From: an uncultured Xanthobacteraceae bacterium
GTDB lineage: Bacteria; Pseudomonadota; Alphaproteobacteria; Rhizobiales; Xanthobacteraceae
NCBI GenBank assembly: GCA_955652925.1
Contig: CATPCO010000380.1
Location: 1 to 12,408, forward strand
DNA length: 12,408 nucleotides
Direction: 5' to 3'
Below, piece by piece: positions 1 through 6,507 of the stretch. The notes beneath the pieces are model-generated. The model was not told the origin of the DNA, searched no databases, and saw nothing but the letters and a program-made list of their open reading frames with translations. The position numbers and the translations under genes are program-made. How positions within the stretch are numbered: the first letter of the stretch is position 1; the number at the start of each line of letters is the position of its first letter.

Positions 1-733
1 GGTGCGCGCTTACTCCTTATTCACGTTGCCGGCATCGCAAAAAATCACGCCGCAAGCCGAGCGGCGGCTGCAAGTGCTGCAATCGCTCGACACGCTGGGT
101 GCGGGATTTCAGCTTGCCTCCCATGACCTGGACATCCGGGGCGCCGGCAATCTGCTCGGCGAGGAGCAGTCCGGTCATATCAAGGAGGTTGGCTTCGAGC
201 TTTACCAGCAGATGCTGGAAGAGGCGGTCGCAGGCCTCAAAGCCGGCATCACGGCTCCTGCCTCCGACAAGTGGTCGCCACAGATCACCATCGGAGCGTC
301 AATCATGATACCCGAGGACTACGTCGCAGACCTGCCGGTGCGGCTTGCACTGTACCGTCGGCTGGCCGAAATCGATGATGACCGCGAGATCGAGCCTTTC
401 GCGGCCGAGCTGGTCGATCGCTTCGGCCCGTTGCCCCGTGAAGTGGAGCACCTGCTTTTGGTCGTCGGAATCAAATTCCTGTGCCGGCAGGCCAATGTTG
501 AGAAGATCGAAACGGGCCCCAAAGGAGCGGTGATCTCGTTCCGCGACAACACCTTCGCTAATCCGGATCGGTTGGTTAGCTATATCCACGAGCAGGGCCG
601 CTCTGCCCGCGTGCGCCCCGACATGAAGGTGGTCTTCTTTGACGATTGGGAGAAACCGGAGGAGCGCTTGCGCGGCACGGCCGCAATCCTGCGCAATCTG
701 GTCACGCTCGCTCAGCCGGCCAAAGCCGCTTGA
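1..733 (+). CDS. mfd: Transcription-repair coupling factor Mfd, C-terminal part (5' truncated by window)
   Basis: Mfd is the ATP-driven translocase that removes RNA polymerase stalled at DNA lesions and recruits UvrA for nucleotide excision repair. About 243 C-terminal residues are visible; the frame is already open at the first base, so the GTG at base 2 is not a real start. The early part carries the end of the second helicase lobe, with the family-typical stretch 'ASHDLDIRGAGNLLGEEQSG' (helicase motif VI region) followed by 'GFELYQQMLEEAV'. The remainder, from about residue 85 ('PQITIGASIMIPEDYV'), matches the C-terminal TRCF regulatory domain, including 'RLALYRRLAEIDDD' and 'ELVDRFGPLP'. 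It ends in TGA at 731-733 and converges on the DsbA-family gene with an 8-base gap holding the start of a hairpin. Identification is firm; only the N-terminal UvrB-like, RNA polymerase-interaction and first helicase domains lie outside. Confidence 0.95.
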   Translation, partial: VRAYSLFTLPASQKITPQAERRLQVLQSLDTLGAGFQLASHDLDIRGAGNLLGEEQSGHIKEVGFELYQQMLEEAVAGLKAGITAPASDKWSPQITIGASIMIPEDYVADLPVRLALYRRLAEIDDDREIEPFAAELVDRFGPLPREVEHLLLVVGIKFLCRQANVEKIETGPKGAVISFRDNTFANPDRLVSYIHEQGRSARVRPDMKVVFFDDWEKPEERLRGTAAILRNLVTLAQPAKAA

Positions 734-734
734 C

Positions 735-759
735 CGGCAGGCTATTCGGCGGCCTGCCG
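735..759. terminator. GC-rich hairpin between convergent mfd and dsbA-like genes
   Basis: CGGCAGGC at 735-742 pairs perfectly with GCCTGCCG at 752-759, leaving a 9-base loop. The stem begins just after the mfd stop codon, includes the first base of the converging gene's stop codon, and runs into that gene's last codons. No long T-run follows on either strand, so it is not a canonical intrinsic terminator. Its position between two converging genes suggests a shared transcript-end structure. Confidence 0.45.
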
Positions 760-1398
760 ATTCGCATATTCGCGTGCCGCGCGATCAATGGCCTGAGCAA
801 GATATTCCGGCGATTGCGCACCTTGCACCGCGATCGCGCCCGCGAAGATGAAACATGGTACGCCGTCAATGCCGGCTTCCTTGGCTGAATCTGCCTGCTG
901 CTGCACGCGTGCCGTATCCTCCTCGCTCGCCAGGCGCGCGCGGATGAAATCGGCATCAAGGCCGCATTCGGCGGCGGCTTTAACCAAGGTATCGCGATCG
1001 GAAAGGTCGCCACCTTCTGCGAAATAGAGCTCCATGAGCCGTTGCTTCATGGCAGCGGCATTGCCGGACGGGCCGGCCCACAGGATCAGCCGATGACAAT
1101 CGAGCGTGTTAGGCTGGCGCGTGATCTTTTCTGGGGCGTATGTCAGCCCTTCCTCGGCGGCCGCTTTGGCCACTCGCGCTGCGATCGGTCGATATCGCTC
1201 AGGCGAGCCAAATTTTGTGACGAGATACTGCTCTCGGCTTAATCCCTCGCGCGGCACCCATGGATTGAGGAAGTAGGGTTGGAAGCGGAGCTCAATCGGT
1301 ATGTCGGGGCGAAGCGCAATGGCCTTTTCGAGACGCCGCTTTCCGATCAAGCACCAGGGGCAAACAACGTCGGAGATCATATCGATCGGCAGGGTCAT
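742..1398 (-). CDS. FrnE-like DsbA-family thiol oxidoreductase
   Basis: A predicted 218-residue cytoplasmic thioredoxin-fold protein of the DsbA/FrnE (2-hydroxychromene-2-carboxylate isomerase-like) group. The active-site pair is visible as C13-P-W-C16 right after the first strand ('DMISDVVCPWCLIGK'). The cis-proline loop is 'GIDGVPCFIF' with P181, followed by 'VQGAQSPEYL', a typical FrnE ending. The central part is the helical insertion of the DsbA fold. No signal peptide is seen, so unlike classic DsbA it is expected in the cytoplasm, where relatives act as disulfide oxidoreductases or isomerases in oxidative stress. The ATG at 1398 is chosen because GGAGG lies just upstream at ideal distance; a GTG at 1410 would add four residues but would consume that ribosome site. 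It is the last gene of the minus-strand group and follows the degenerate GGDEF gene after about 80 bases. Substrate unknown. Confidence 0.88.
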   Translation of the reverse strand: MTLPIDMISDVVCPWCLIGKRRLEKAIALRPDIPIELRFQPYFLNPWVPREGLSREQYLVTKFGSPERYRPIAARVAKAAAEEGLTYAPEKITRQPNTLDCHRLILWAGPSGNAAAMKQRLMELYFAEGGDLSDRDTLVKAAAECGLDADFIRARLASEEDTARVQQQADSAKEAGIDGVPCFIFAGAIAVQGAQSPEYLAQAIDRAAREYANRQAAE

Positions 1399-1477
1399 GG
1401 TTGCCTCCACACGAGGCAGTTAGCTTAGACCGACCGCAATGAAATGAAAACCTGTGGCCTGCCCGGTTTGGGCTTCG

Positions 1478-2734
1478 TTAATGGGCGATGTTAGCCTTCG
1501 GGTAAGCGCCTACGCGTGCAACCAGCGTGCTCAGATTGTCCGTGGGCTTGAAGGTCGCAAGCGTGATCGAGGGCCTGATGGTACGCCGGTCGCGCCCGGG
1601 AGAGAGCATTGTCTGCTTGAGCGTGCTTGCGAGCCGTCGTGCTACGACATGGGCGCTGCGGAGATCGGTCCCGGTGAACGCCGCGAGAATGGAGCCGTCC
1701 TGCTCACGGCAGGCGAAGTCGACCGTGCGTACCAGCCGGCTGAATAGGCGGGCGGCATCGATATGTGTGCGCCCGTCGGTAATCCCCTCGAATGAGAAGC
1801 GTGCAATCGAAAGCGCGCTGCCGCTCTCCTCGGCTTCCCCCACCGCGCGATCGAGATCGCGCCAAAAAGCATGCGATTCCAAGAGGCCAGTATCAGGGTC
1901 GAAGAAGCCGTCGCTCTCGAGCGACTTAAGCGCCCGCTTGAGGTGGCCTTCAAAAGCGCGCAGCCGAACGAATGGAAGAATCCGCTCGACCAGACGCAAG
2001 GCGTTCGCCTCGACGCGCATCAGATTGGGCAGCGCCCTCTCCTCATCCGCGCCTCGGTTGAGTAGTCCAATCGGAAGATCACGGAAGCGGGGATCCTCGG
2101 CAAGCGCGGTGAGCAAGGCATCGACAGGACGCGGGCCAAGACCCTCGCCGATCACGATACCGTCGATATCGCGAGCATTGAGATAGCGCGCGGCAGCTTC
2201 AATGCTGAATGTGCCGATGAGACCGACCCGTTCGCCGAGTGCAACGGAAAGCGCCGGATACGATCCGCCACGGCCGACGCAAAGTACGGTCGCATCGGCA
2301 AGAAGATTGGCCGGAACCGATATCAGTCTCGCCGGATTCATCGCGCGTGCGCGGCGCAGGACGGTGGCATGCAACGTCCTGATACGAAGCGCCGAGTTTA
2401 ATCGCGCAATAAAACGCTCGGGAGCGTGCGCATGCGCGGCCGCGAGCGCGCCGGGAACGCCGGCAGCGTTATCGTTTTCCACCAGGGTAAACACCGGGGT
2501 CACCGGACCCGCGCGAGTTGCAATCGACTGCGCAAAGGCGCGAACGTGCCGCTCGGCGGCCGCCTCTGCCGCCTGCGCAATCGCAACAGCTACCGGCTGC
2601 ACTTCTGCGATTGCAGTCGGGGCGTCCGCCCAGCCGGTTTCGACAACGGGAAAGGCGCCAGCTTTGGACAGGACATTTATCAACTCGGCAGCCGAGGTCT
2701 CGGTAACGACGACCATCGGACCCAGGAGCGCCAT
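1478..2734 (-). CDS. Degenerate GGDEF-domain protein with N-terminal receiver-like region
   Basis: A predicted 418-residue soluble protein. The C-terminal part (about 275-418) has the outline of a diguanylate cyclase domain: D279-P-D-T-G-L284 matches the opening 'D-x-L-T-G-L', 'ARFSFEGITD' matches the next strand, and 'SITLATFKP' resembles the late 'S-x-G-x-A' strand. At the catalytic loop, where R-Y-G-G-D-E-F is expected, the sequence reads R343-E-Q-D-G-S-I349, so the GG(D/E)EF signature is lost and c-di-GMP synthesis is unlikely. Residues 1-125 and about 146-255 look like two receiver-type alpha/beta domains ('PMVVVTETSAAELINVLSKAG'-like start; 'DIDGIVIGEG', 'LPIGLLNRG' later), without a clear phospho-acceptor pattern. 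No membrane segment is seen. The start has no clear Shine-Dalgarno; ATG at 2716 is an alternative. It lies downstream of the AMP-ligase-like gene after a 130-base gap. Probably a signalling or scaffold pseudoenzyme; ligand and partners unknown. Confidence 0.75.
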   Translation of the reverse strand: MALLGPMVVVTETSAAELINVLSKAGAFPVVETGWADAPTAIAEVQPVAVAIAQAAEAAAERHVRAFAQSIATRAGPVTPVFTLVENDNAAGVPGALAAAHAHAPERFIARLNSALRIRTLHATVLRRARAMNPARLISVPANLLADATVLCVGRGGSYPALSVALGERVGLIGTFSIEAAARYLNARDIDGIVIGEGLGPRPVDALLTALAEDPRFRDLPIGLLNRGADEERALPNLMRVEANALRLVERILPFVRLRAFEGHLKRALKSLESDGFFDPDTGLLESHAFWRDLDRAVGEAEESGSALSIARFSFEGITDGRTHIDAARLFSRLVRTVDFACREQDGSILAAFTGTDLRSAHVVARRLASTLKQTMLSPGRDRRTIRPSITLATFKPTDNLSTLVARVGAYPKANIAH

Positions 2735-2771
2735 GATTGAAGCTGCCGATTGGAACGCAAAAACACGCTAC

Positions 2772-2801
2772 CGTAGGCCAAGGCGATTAATGGCTCGTCA
2801 A
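2772..2801 (-). promoter_or_regulatory. Weak promoter-like pair upstream of the degenerate GGDEF gene
   Basis: Reading the minus strand, TTGACG (2801-2796) is followed 18 bases later by CCTACG (2777-2772), about 38 bases before the ATG at 2734. The -35 element is good and the -10 element poor. It lies just after a small hairpin, so the gene could have its own promoter in addition to read-through from the upstream gene. Confidence 0.25.
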
Positions 2802-2809
2802 CAAACACC

Positions 2810-2826
2810 CGGGCAGCTTTAGCCCG
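2810..2826 (-). terminator. Small hairpin after the AMP-ligase-like gene
   Basis: CGGGC (2810-2814) pairs with GCCCG (2822-2826) around a 7-base loop, about 40 bases after the stop codon of the AMP-ligase-like gene in the direction of transcription. On the minus strand it is followed by a T-rich but interrupted tract (GGTGTTTGTTG). It could attenuate read-through into the GGDEF gene; the 5-bp stem makes this a weak call. Confidence 0.25.
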
Positions 2827-2864
2827 TAAACACGCACGCCTTTGGACCGACCTTTGAGCTCGCT

Positions 2865-4397
2865 TTACGCTCCCCGTTCTCGGAATGCTCCGACCACGAG
2901 CGGGTTTATCCCGAGTTTTGCCAGAGCGGCTTGGACAGCTTGCGGATTGTCGGCGATTCCGCTCAGGCGGTGGCCCGCAAGCGCGTCCGGCAGAACCGCC
3001 ACGGATGCATGCTGGGAGCCGGCTCGACTCACGAGGTCTTGCAGGTCCGCGAGCACAAATCGATACCCGCCGACGCCGACCATTCCGGGAGGGGGGCCGG
3101 TCACAACCATCGCCGGGACGTCGCCCTGGCAGGCGTAACCGGTATCGACGAAGCCGCTGGGTGAAACCTTGAAATAGGGAAGACCGCTCCGCTCCGCGCC
3201 CGGCGGAAATGGTGCGCGTGGGACCATCGGACCTCGCAACGCGACTGTACCGGTCGCGGTCGGCGCGATCTCGGCAATAGCGATGCTGCCCTTTGCCATC
3301 CGCGGCGCAGTCACGATGCCGAAAGGAATAGCCGCTGGCTTGCCGCCTGTTCCGCGGCAAGCAGCGATAAGTCCGATCTCGCCGAACGCAAGCACGTCGG
3401 TCATGCGAGCCTTGTTGTCGCGCCACGGCAACGCGCGCCCGATCCGCTCGGGATTGCGCCAGAGCGCGATGACATTCGGCGAGCGGCCCATGGCACGGGC
3501 GTTATCCGCAAGTTGTGCTGCAAGCGGTCCGGAAAGCAGAACGGTGTCGAAATCCATGCTTGTCAACTGCGAGAGATAGACTTCGGGATCAAATGGATGA
3601 TGCAAGACGAGTGTGCCGCCGACGAGAAGCCAAGGCATGACTGCAATCGCGAGGTTGGCGAACGATGAAAGAGTGAGCGTCGAGAGCAGTAGTGCGTCTT
3701 GCGCAAGACGGCTCTCCAACATGACAGCCAAACCGCCTGCGATGACTTCTGCATGGCTGCGCGCCACCGGAACGAGACCATCAGCGCAAGCATCCCACGT
3801 GACGAGTGCCACATGGGCCGCAGGCTCCGAGGTGCGTTCTTCGTCCCAGGCGGGAAGCGGATCAAGCTTGCCGGTCGTGAAGAGATCGTCAAATGGAACG
3901 AGCCCGTCCGGCGCGTTGGTCCCAAAACCGCAGACATACCGGATGGGGAAGATTTCGGCGGCGACGTGCATGGCGAGGTCGTAGTGGTCCGTCGTGCCGA
4001 TCCGTCCGCTCACGATCAATGCTGTGGCGCCGACACGACTGAGCGCGGCCACCATTTCGGTTCGCCGCCACAGGAGCGGCAGAGGCATGGGGATGAGGCC
4101 CGCTCGCAGCACGCCAAGCACGGTGAGCACGTTCTCCACCGTGTTTGCCATCTGAATTGCCACAATGGCATCGGTGTGCAGGCCAAGCCGGCGTAGCCGG
4201 CCCGCAATTGCAGAAACCATCCGGTCGGCTTGGCGGTAGGTGAGACGGCGCGCCATGCTGTCCGCACGATTGGGCGCGTCTATCAAGGCAAGCTCGTCGG
4301 GGCGTCGCACGGCCGCCCGGTGCAGGAGCTCGTCGATGGTAGCGCGCGTGTTCAGGCGTGGAGCGGCTGACCGTCCGCGCGGGTCGCTCAGGATCAT
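2865..4397 (-). CDS. AMP-dependent synthetase/ligase-like protein with lost catalytic motifs (probable pseudoenzyme)
   Basis: A predicted 510-residue protein of the adenylate-forming (acyl-CoA synthetase/ANL) superfamily. The N-terminal domain is clear: 'LTYRQADRMVSAIAGRLRRL' (52-71), 'VLGVLRAGLIPMPL' (93-106, like the usual 'L-A-x-L-K-A-G-A-x-x-x-P-L') and the later 'LVGGTLVLHHPFDPE'. The catalytic signatures are not. The ATP-gripping loop expected as T-S-G-T-T-G-x-P-K-G reads W-D-A-C-A-D-G-L-V-P (201-210), with only the following S214-H215 kept. The T-G-D motif is T419-G-Y421. The hinge G-R-x-K-D is G434-P-P-P-G, although G443-G-Y-R-F survives. No C-terminal catalytic lysine motif is visible before the end. 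Adenylation is therefore doubtful; it may bind an acyl or nucleotide ligand or act as a scaffold. It starts 10 bases after the stop of the solute-binding protein gene, whose TGAGG supplies a ribosome site, so translation is probably coupled. The reading frame is intact over full length, which argues against a decayed pseudogene. Confidence 0.8.
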   Translation of the reverse strand: MILSDPRGRSAAPRLNTRATIDELLHRAAVRRPDELALIDAPNRADSMARRLTYRQADRMVSAIAGRLRRLGLHTDAIVAIQMANTVENVLTVLGVLRAGLIPMPLPLLWRRTEMVAALSRVGATALIVSGRIGTTDHYDLAMHVAAEIFPIRYVCGFGTNAPDGLVPFDDLFTTGKLDPLPAWDEERTSEPAAHVALVTWDACADGLVPVARSHAEVIAGGLAVMLESRLAQDALLLSTLTLSSFANLAIAVMPWLLVGGTLVLHHPFDPEVYLSQLTSMDFDTVLLSGPLAAQLADNARAMGRSPNVIALWRNPERIGRALPWRDNKARMTDVLAFGEIGLIAACRGTGGKPAAIPFGIVTAPRMAKGSIAIAEIAPTATGTVALRGPMVPRAPFPPGAERSGLPYFKVSPSGFVDTGYACQGDVPAMVVTGPPPGMVGVGGYRFVLADLQDLVSRAGSQHASVAVLPDALAGHRLSGIADNPQAVQAALAKLGINPLVVGAFRERGA

Positions 4398-4407
4398 TGC
4401 TCAAACC

Positions 4408-6231
4408 TCATGGCCGTTTTGGCTCGCTCCACCAGGTTTCGGGCAGATAGCCGTAGAGCGGCGTTGTGGCGGGTCGTCCGGTTCTCGCCCAACGCGCCAC
4501 CCATTGCTGTGGCACATGGAAGAGTGGGATCGTGTAGAAGCCGGAAATCAGGACACGGTCGAGCGCGCGCACAGCCGCGACGAAATCCTCCCAGCTTTCT
4601 GCCTCGAGCAGTGCGGCAATCATCGCGTCAACAGCGGCGCTTTTGATACCCATGTAGTTGCGGGTGCCCGCTTGATCGGCGGCTGCCGAACCCCAGTAGA
4701 AGGCCTGCTCGTTGCCGGGCGAGAGCGATTGGTCCCAGCGGTTCTCGATCATGTCGAAGTCGTATGTCAGGCGCCGCCCCTCAAATTGGACAGCATCCAC
4801 GAAACGCACCCGTACCGTGATGCCGGCCCGCTTGAGGCTCTGCGCAAACAATTGCGCCAACCGCTCTTCGTCACGCGCAGTGACCATGATTTCGAAGGTG
4901 AAAGGCCGGCCGCTTGCAGCTTCGACCAGTTCCTGGCCGCGCAGCTCGTAACCCGCGGCCGACAAGAGATTGAGTGCCTGCTTGAGCGTTGCGCGATCGC
5001 GTCCGGAGCCATCGCTCAGCGGCGGTGACCAGCTGCCTTTCAGCACGTCTGAACGAACCGCCCCGGGAAAAGGCGCGAGCAGCGTCATCTCGCGCGCATT
5101 CGCGGGCTGCCGATGGGATGAGAGCTCCGAGCCATCGAAATAACCGGCGGTCCGTTCGTACAGGCCGAAGAAGTAACCGCGGTTGATCCACTCGAAATCG
5201 AACAGCAAATAAATCGCCTCGCGCACGCGCGCATCCGTGAAAAGGGTGCGGCGTGTGTTGAACACAAGATACGAGCTTGGCTTGGGCACGCCGGTCGGGA
5301 AGCTTTCCTTGATCACCAGGCCGTCTCGTACAGCGGGGAATGCGTAGGCGGTCTGCCAGCGCGCCGGATCGTATTCAAGTCGGAAGTCGTAAAGACCGCG
5401 CTTGAATGCCTCGAACTGGGAATTGGCTTCACGATAAAAATCGAACCGGACCTCGCCAAAATTCCAGAAGCCGCGATTGATGGGAAGATCGCGACCCCAA
5501 TAATTCGGATCACGCCGCAGGACCACGCTCTTTCCCGGATCGACCTCGCCTACGATGTAAGGACCAGATCCAAGCGGTGCTCGGAACGAGGTTTCCTCGA
5601 AGGTCTCTGGCACAATTGCGTGCTTCGCGAGCACCGGCATCAGGCCGAGGATAAGCGGAAGCTCGCGGTCGCTGCTTGCGGACAGATCGAAGCGCACCGT
5701 GTGTTGATCAATGATGTCGGCGCTGGAGACCTTCTTGTAATAAGTGCGGTAGTTGGGCCGGCCTTTGTCCCGCAGGAGCTGCCAGGAGAAGACGACGTCC
5801 TCGGCTGTAACGATTCGGCCGTCCGAAAAGCGCGCGGCCGGATTGATCCGGAATGTCACGTAGCTGCGCTGCGGATCCGTGTCGACTGATTGGGCGATCA
5901 ATCCGTACAACGAGAATGGCTCGTCGTAGCCGCGCGCCATGAGGCTTTCCACGACGTAACCTCGGATCGCTGGCAGTGAGATGCCTTTGACGATGAATGG
6001 ATTGAGGCTATCGAAAGTGCCCAGAACACCCTGGACCAGGCGCCCTCCTTTCGGAGCATCCGGATTGGCATAAGGCACGTTTTTGAAGCCGTCCGGCATG
6101 ACGGGCTCGCCATGCATTGCGATGCCATGCCCGCTCGCCTGCGCTGGCCCGGAGCACGGAAGCACCAGAGCAAGGAGCAAGGCGCGCAGGATCATCGGCG
6201 GGCGGGCGATGGGTGGAGACCGAATAGGCAT
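4408..6231 (-). CDS. YejA-like ABC transporter substrate-binding protein (family 5, peptide/microcin C type)
   Basis: A predicted 607-residue periplasmic binding protein of solute-binding family 5, closest in wording to YejA, the peptide/microcin C receptor of the YejABEF importer. After a signal peptide the mature protein opens with 'HGIAMHGEPVMPDGFKNVPY' and 'NPDAPKGG', the YejA-type start. Further family stretches are 'FDSLNPFIVKG', 'RFSDGRIVTAEDVVFSWQLL' and the C-terminal 'FYTIPLFHVPQQWVARW'. The length equals that of YejA. The signal peptide's hydrophobic core is residues 13-29, with likely cleavage after A30-Q-A32. The ATG at 6231 gives 12 extra N-terminal residues; ATG at 6195 would give a more ordinary 20-residue signal. 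Neither has a clear Shine-Dalgarno. No permease or ATPase genes lie in the window; the next gene downstream, 10 bases away, is the AMP-ligase-like pseudoenzyme. The protein may serve a transporter encoded elsewhere, or a sensing role. Ligand unknown; an oligopeptide or modified peptide is the family expectation. Confidence 0.9.
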   Translation of the reverse strand: MPIRSPPIARPPMILRALLLALVLPCSGPAQASGHGIAMHGEPVMPDGFKNVPYANPDAPKGGRLVQGVLGTFDSLNPFIVKGISLPAIRGYVVESLMARGYDEPFSLYGLIAQSVDTDPQRSYVTFRINPAARFSDGRIVTAEDVVFSWQLLRDKGRPNYRTYYKKVSSADIIDQHTVRFDLSASSDRELPLILGLMPVLAKHAIVPETFEETSFRAPLGSGPYIVGEVDPGKSVVLRRDPNYWGRDLPINRGFWNFGEVRFDFYREANSQFEAFKRGLYDFRLEYDPARWQTAYAFPAVRDGLVIKESFPTGVPKPSSYLVFNTRRTLFTDARVREAIYLLFDFEWINRGYFFGLYERTAGYFDGSELSSHRQPANAREMTLLAPFPGAVRSDVLKGSWSPPLSDGSGRDRATLKQALNLLSAAGYELRGQELVEAASGRPFTFEIMVTARDEERLAQLFAQSLKRAGITVRVRFVDAVQFEGRRLTYDFDMIENRWDQSLSPGNEQAFYWGSAAADQAGTRNYMGIKSAAVDAMIAALLEAESWEDFVAAVRALDRVLISGFYTIPLFHVPQQWVARWARTGRPATTPLYGYLPETWWSEPKRP

Positions 6232-6507
6232 TGGCTAAGTCGCAGATCGATGCTTGGACCTTCTTGCGTTCGCAGGGCAAGTTTGGGCCTCTTGGCTTTG
6301 CTGCCAAAGCCCGATTCGGGTGGTTATCACCACTATTACATCGTTTCGTGGGCAATCCTGCTGCTTCCTCGGCCCGCCCAGAGATCAAGGGTGTGTCTCG
6401 TGGGCTGCGGTCACGCTCCTGCCGCATTTGGTGACGACACAACCTTTAGGATGGGGCGACCGTTCCGGCTGGAGCGCCGCGTGAGCGGTAAGCATGAGGG
6501 TTCGTCG
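6232..6507. promoter_or_regulatory. Divergent intergenic region between the binding-protein gene and ialB-like gene
   Basis: No gene is supported here. The stretch must hold the promoters of the two divergent genes, but no convincing -35/-10 pair was found on either strand. The one structured site is a near-perfect 14-bp palindrome, GTGGTTATCACCAC at 6320-6333 (6 of 7 half-site positions match), about 90 bases upstream of the binding-protein start. TGGT-N4-ACCA symmetry of this type is compatible with a dimeric repressor operator. A GAGGG at 6496-6500 is the ribosome site for the ialB-like gene. Confidence 0.4.

Noticed and set aside
2202..2822. Plus-strand open frame of about 206 codons opposite the degenerate GGDEF gene
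   Set aside because: Low-complexity Ala/Arg/Ser composition, no family resemblance, and fully antisense to a gene with clear domain structure.
2680..3426. Minus-strand open frame of about 248 codons bridging the AMP-ligase-like and GGDEF genes, considered as a fusion or frameshifted tail
   Set aside because: The translation is Arg-rich without domain pattern, and the AMP-ligase-like frame continues intact through the same bases to its own stop, so no frameshift is needed.
2865..4397. AMP-ligase-like gene as a decaying pseudogene
   Set aside because: The frame is uninterrupted over 510 codons with a proper start, ribosome site and normal GC-rich codon use, so loss of motifs looks like divergence of function rather than decay.
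4408..6231. Lipoprotein signal in the YejA-like protein (cysteine in 'LVLPCSG')
   Set aside because: Proline before the cysteine does not fit a lipobox, while A-Q-A followed by S gives a normal signal peptidase I site.
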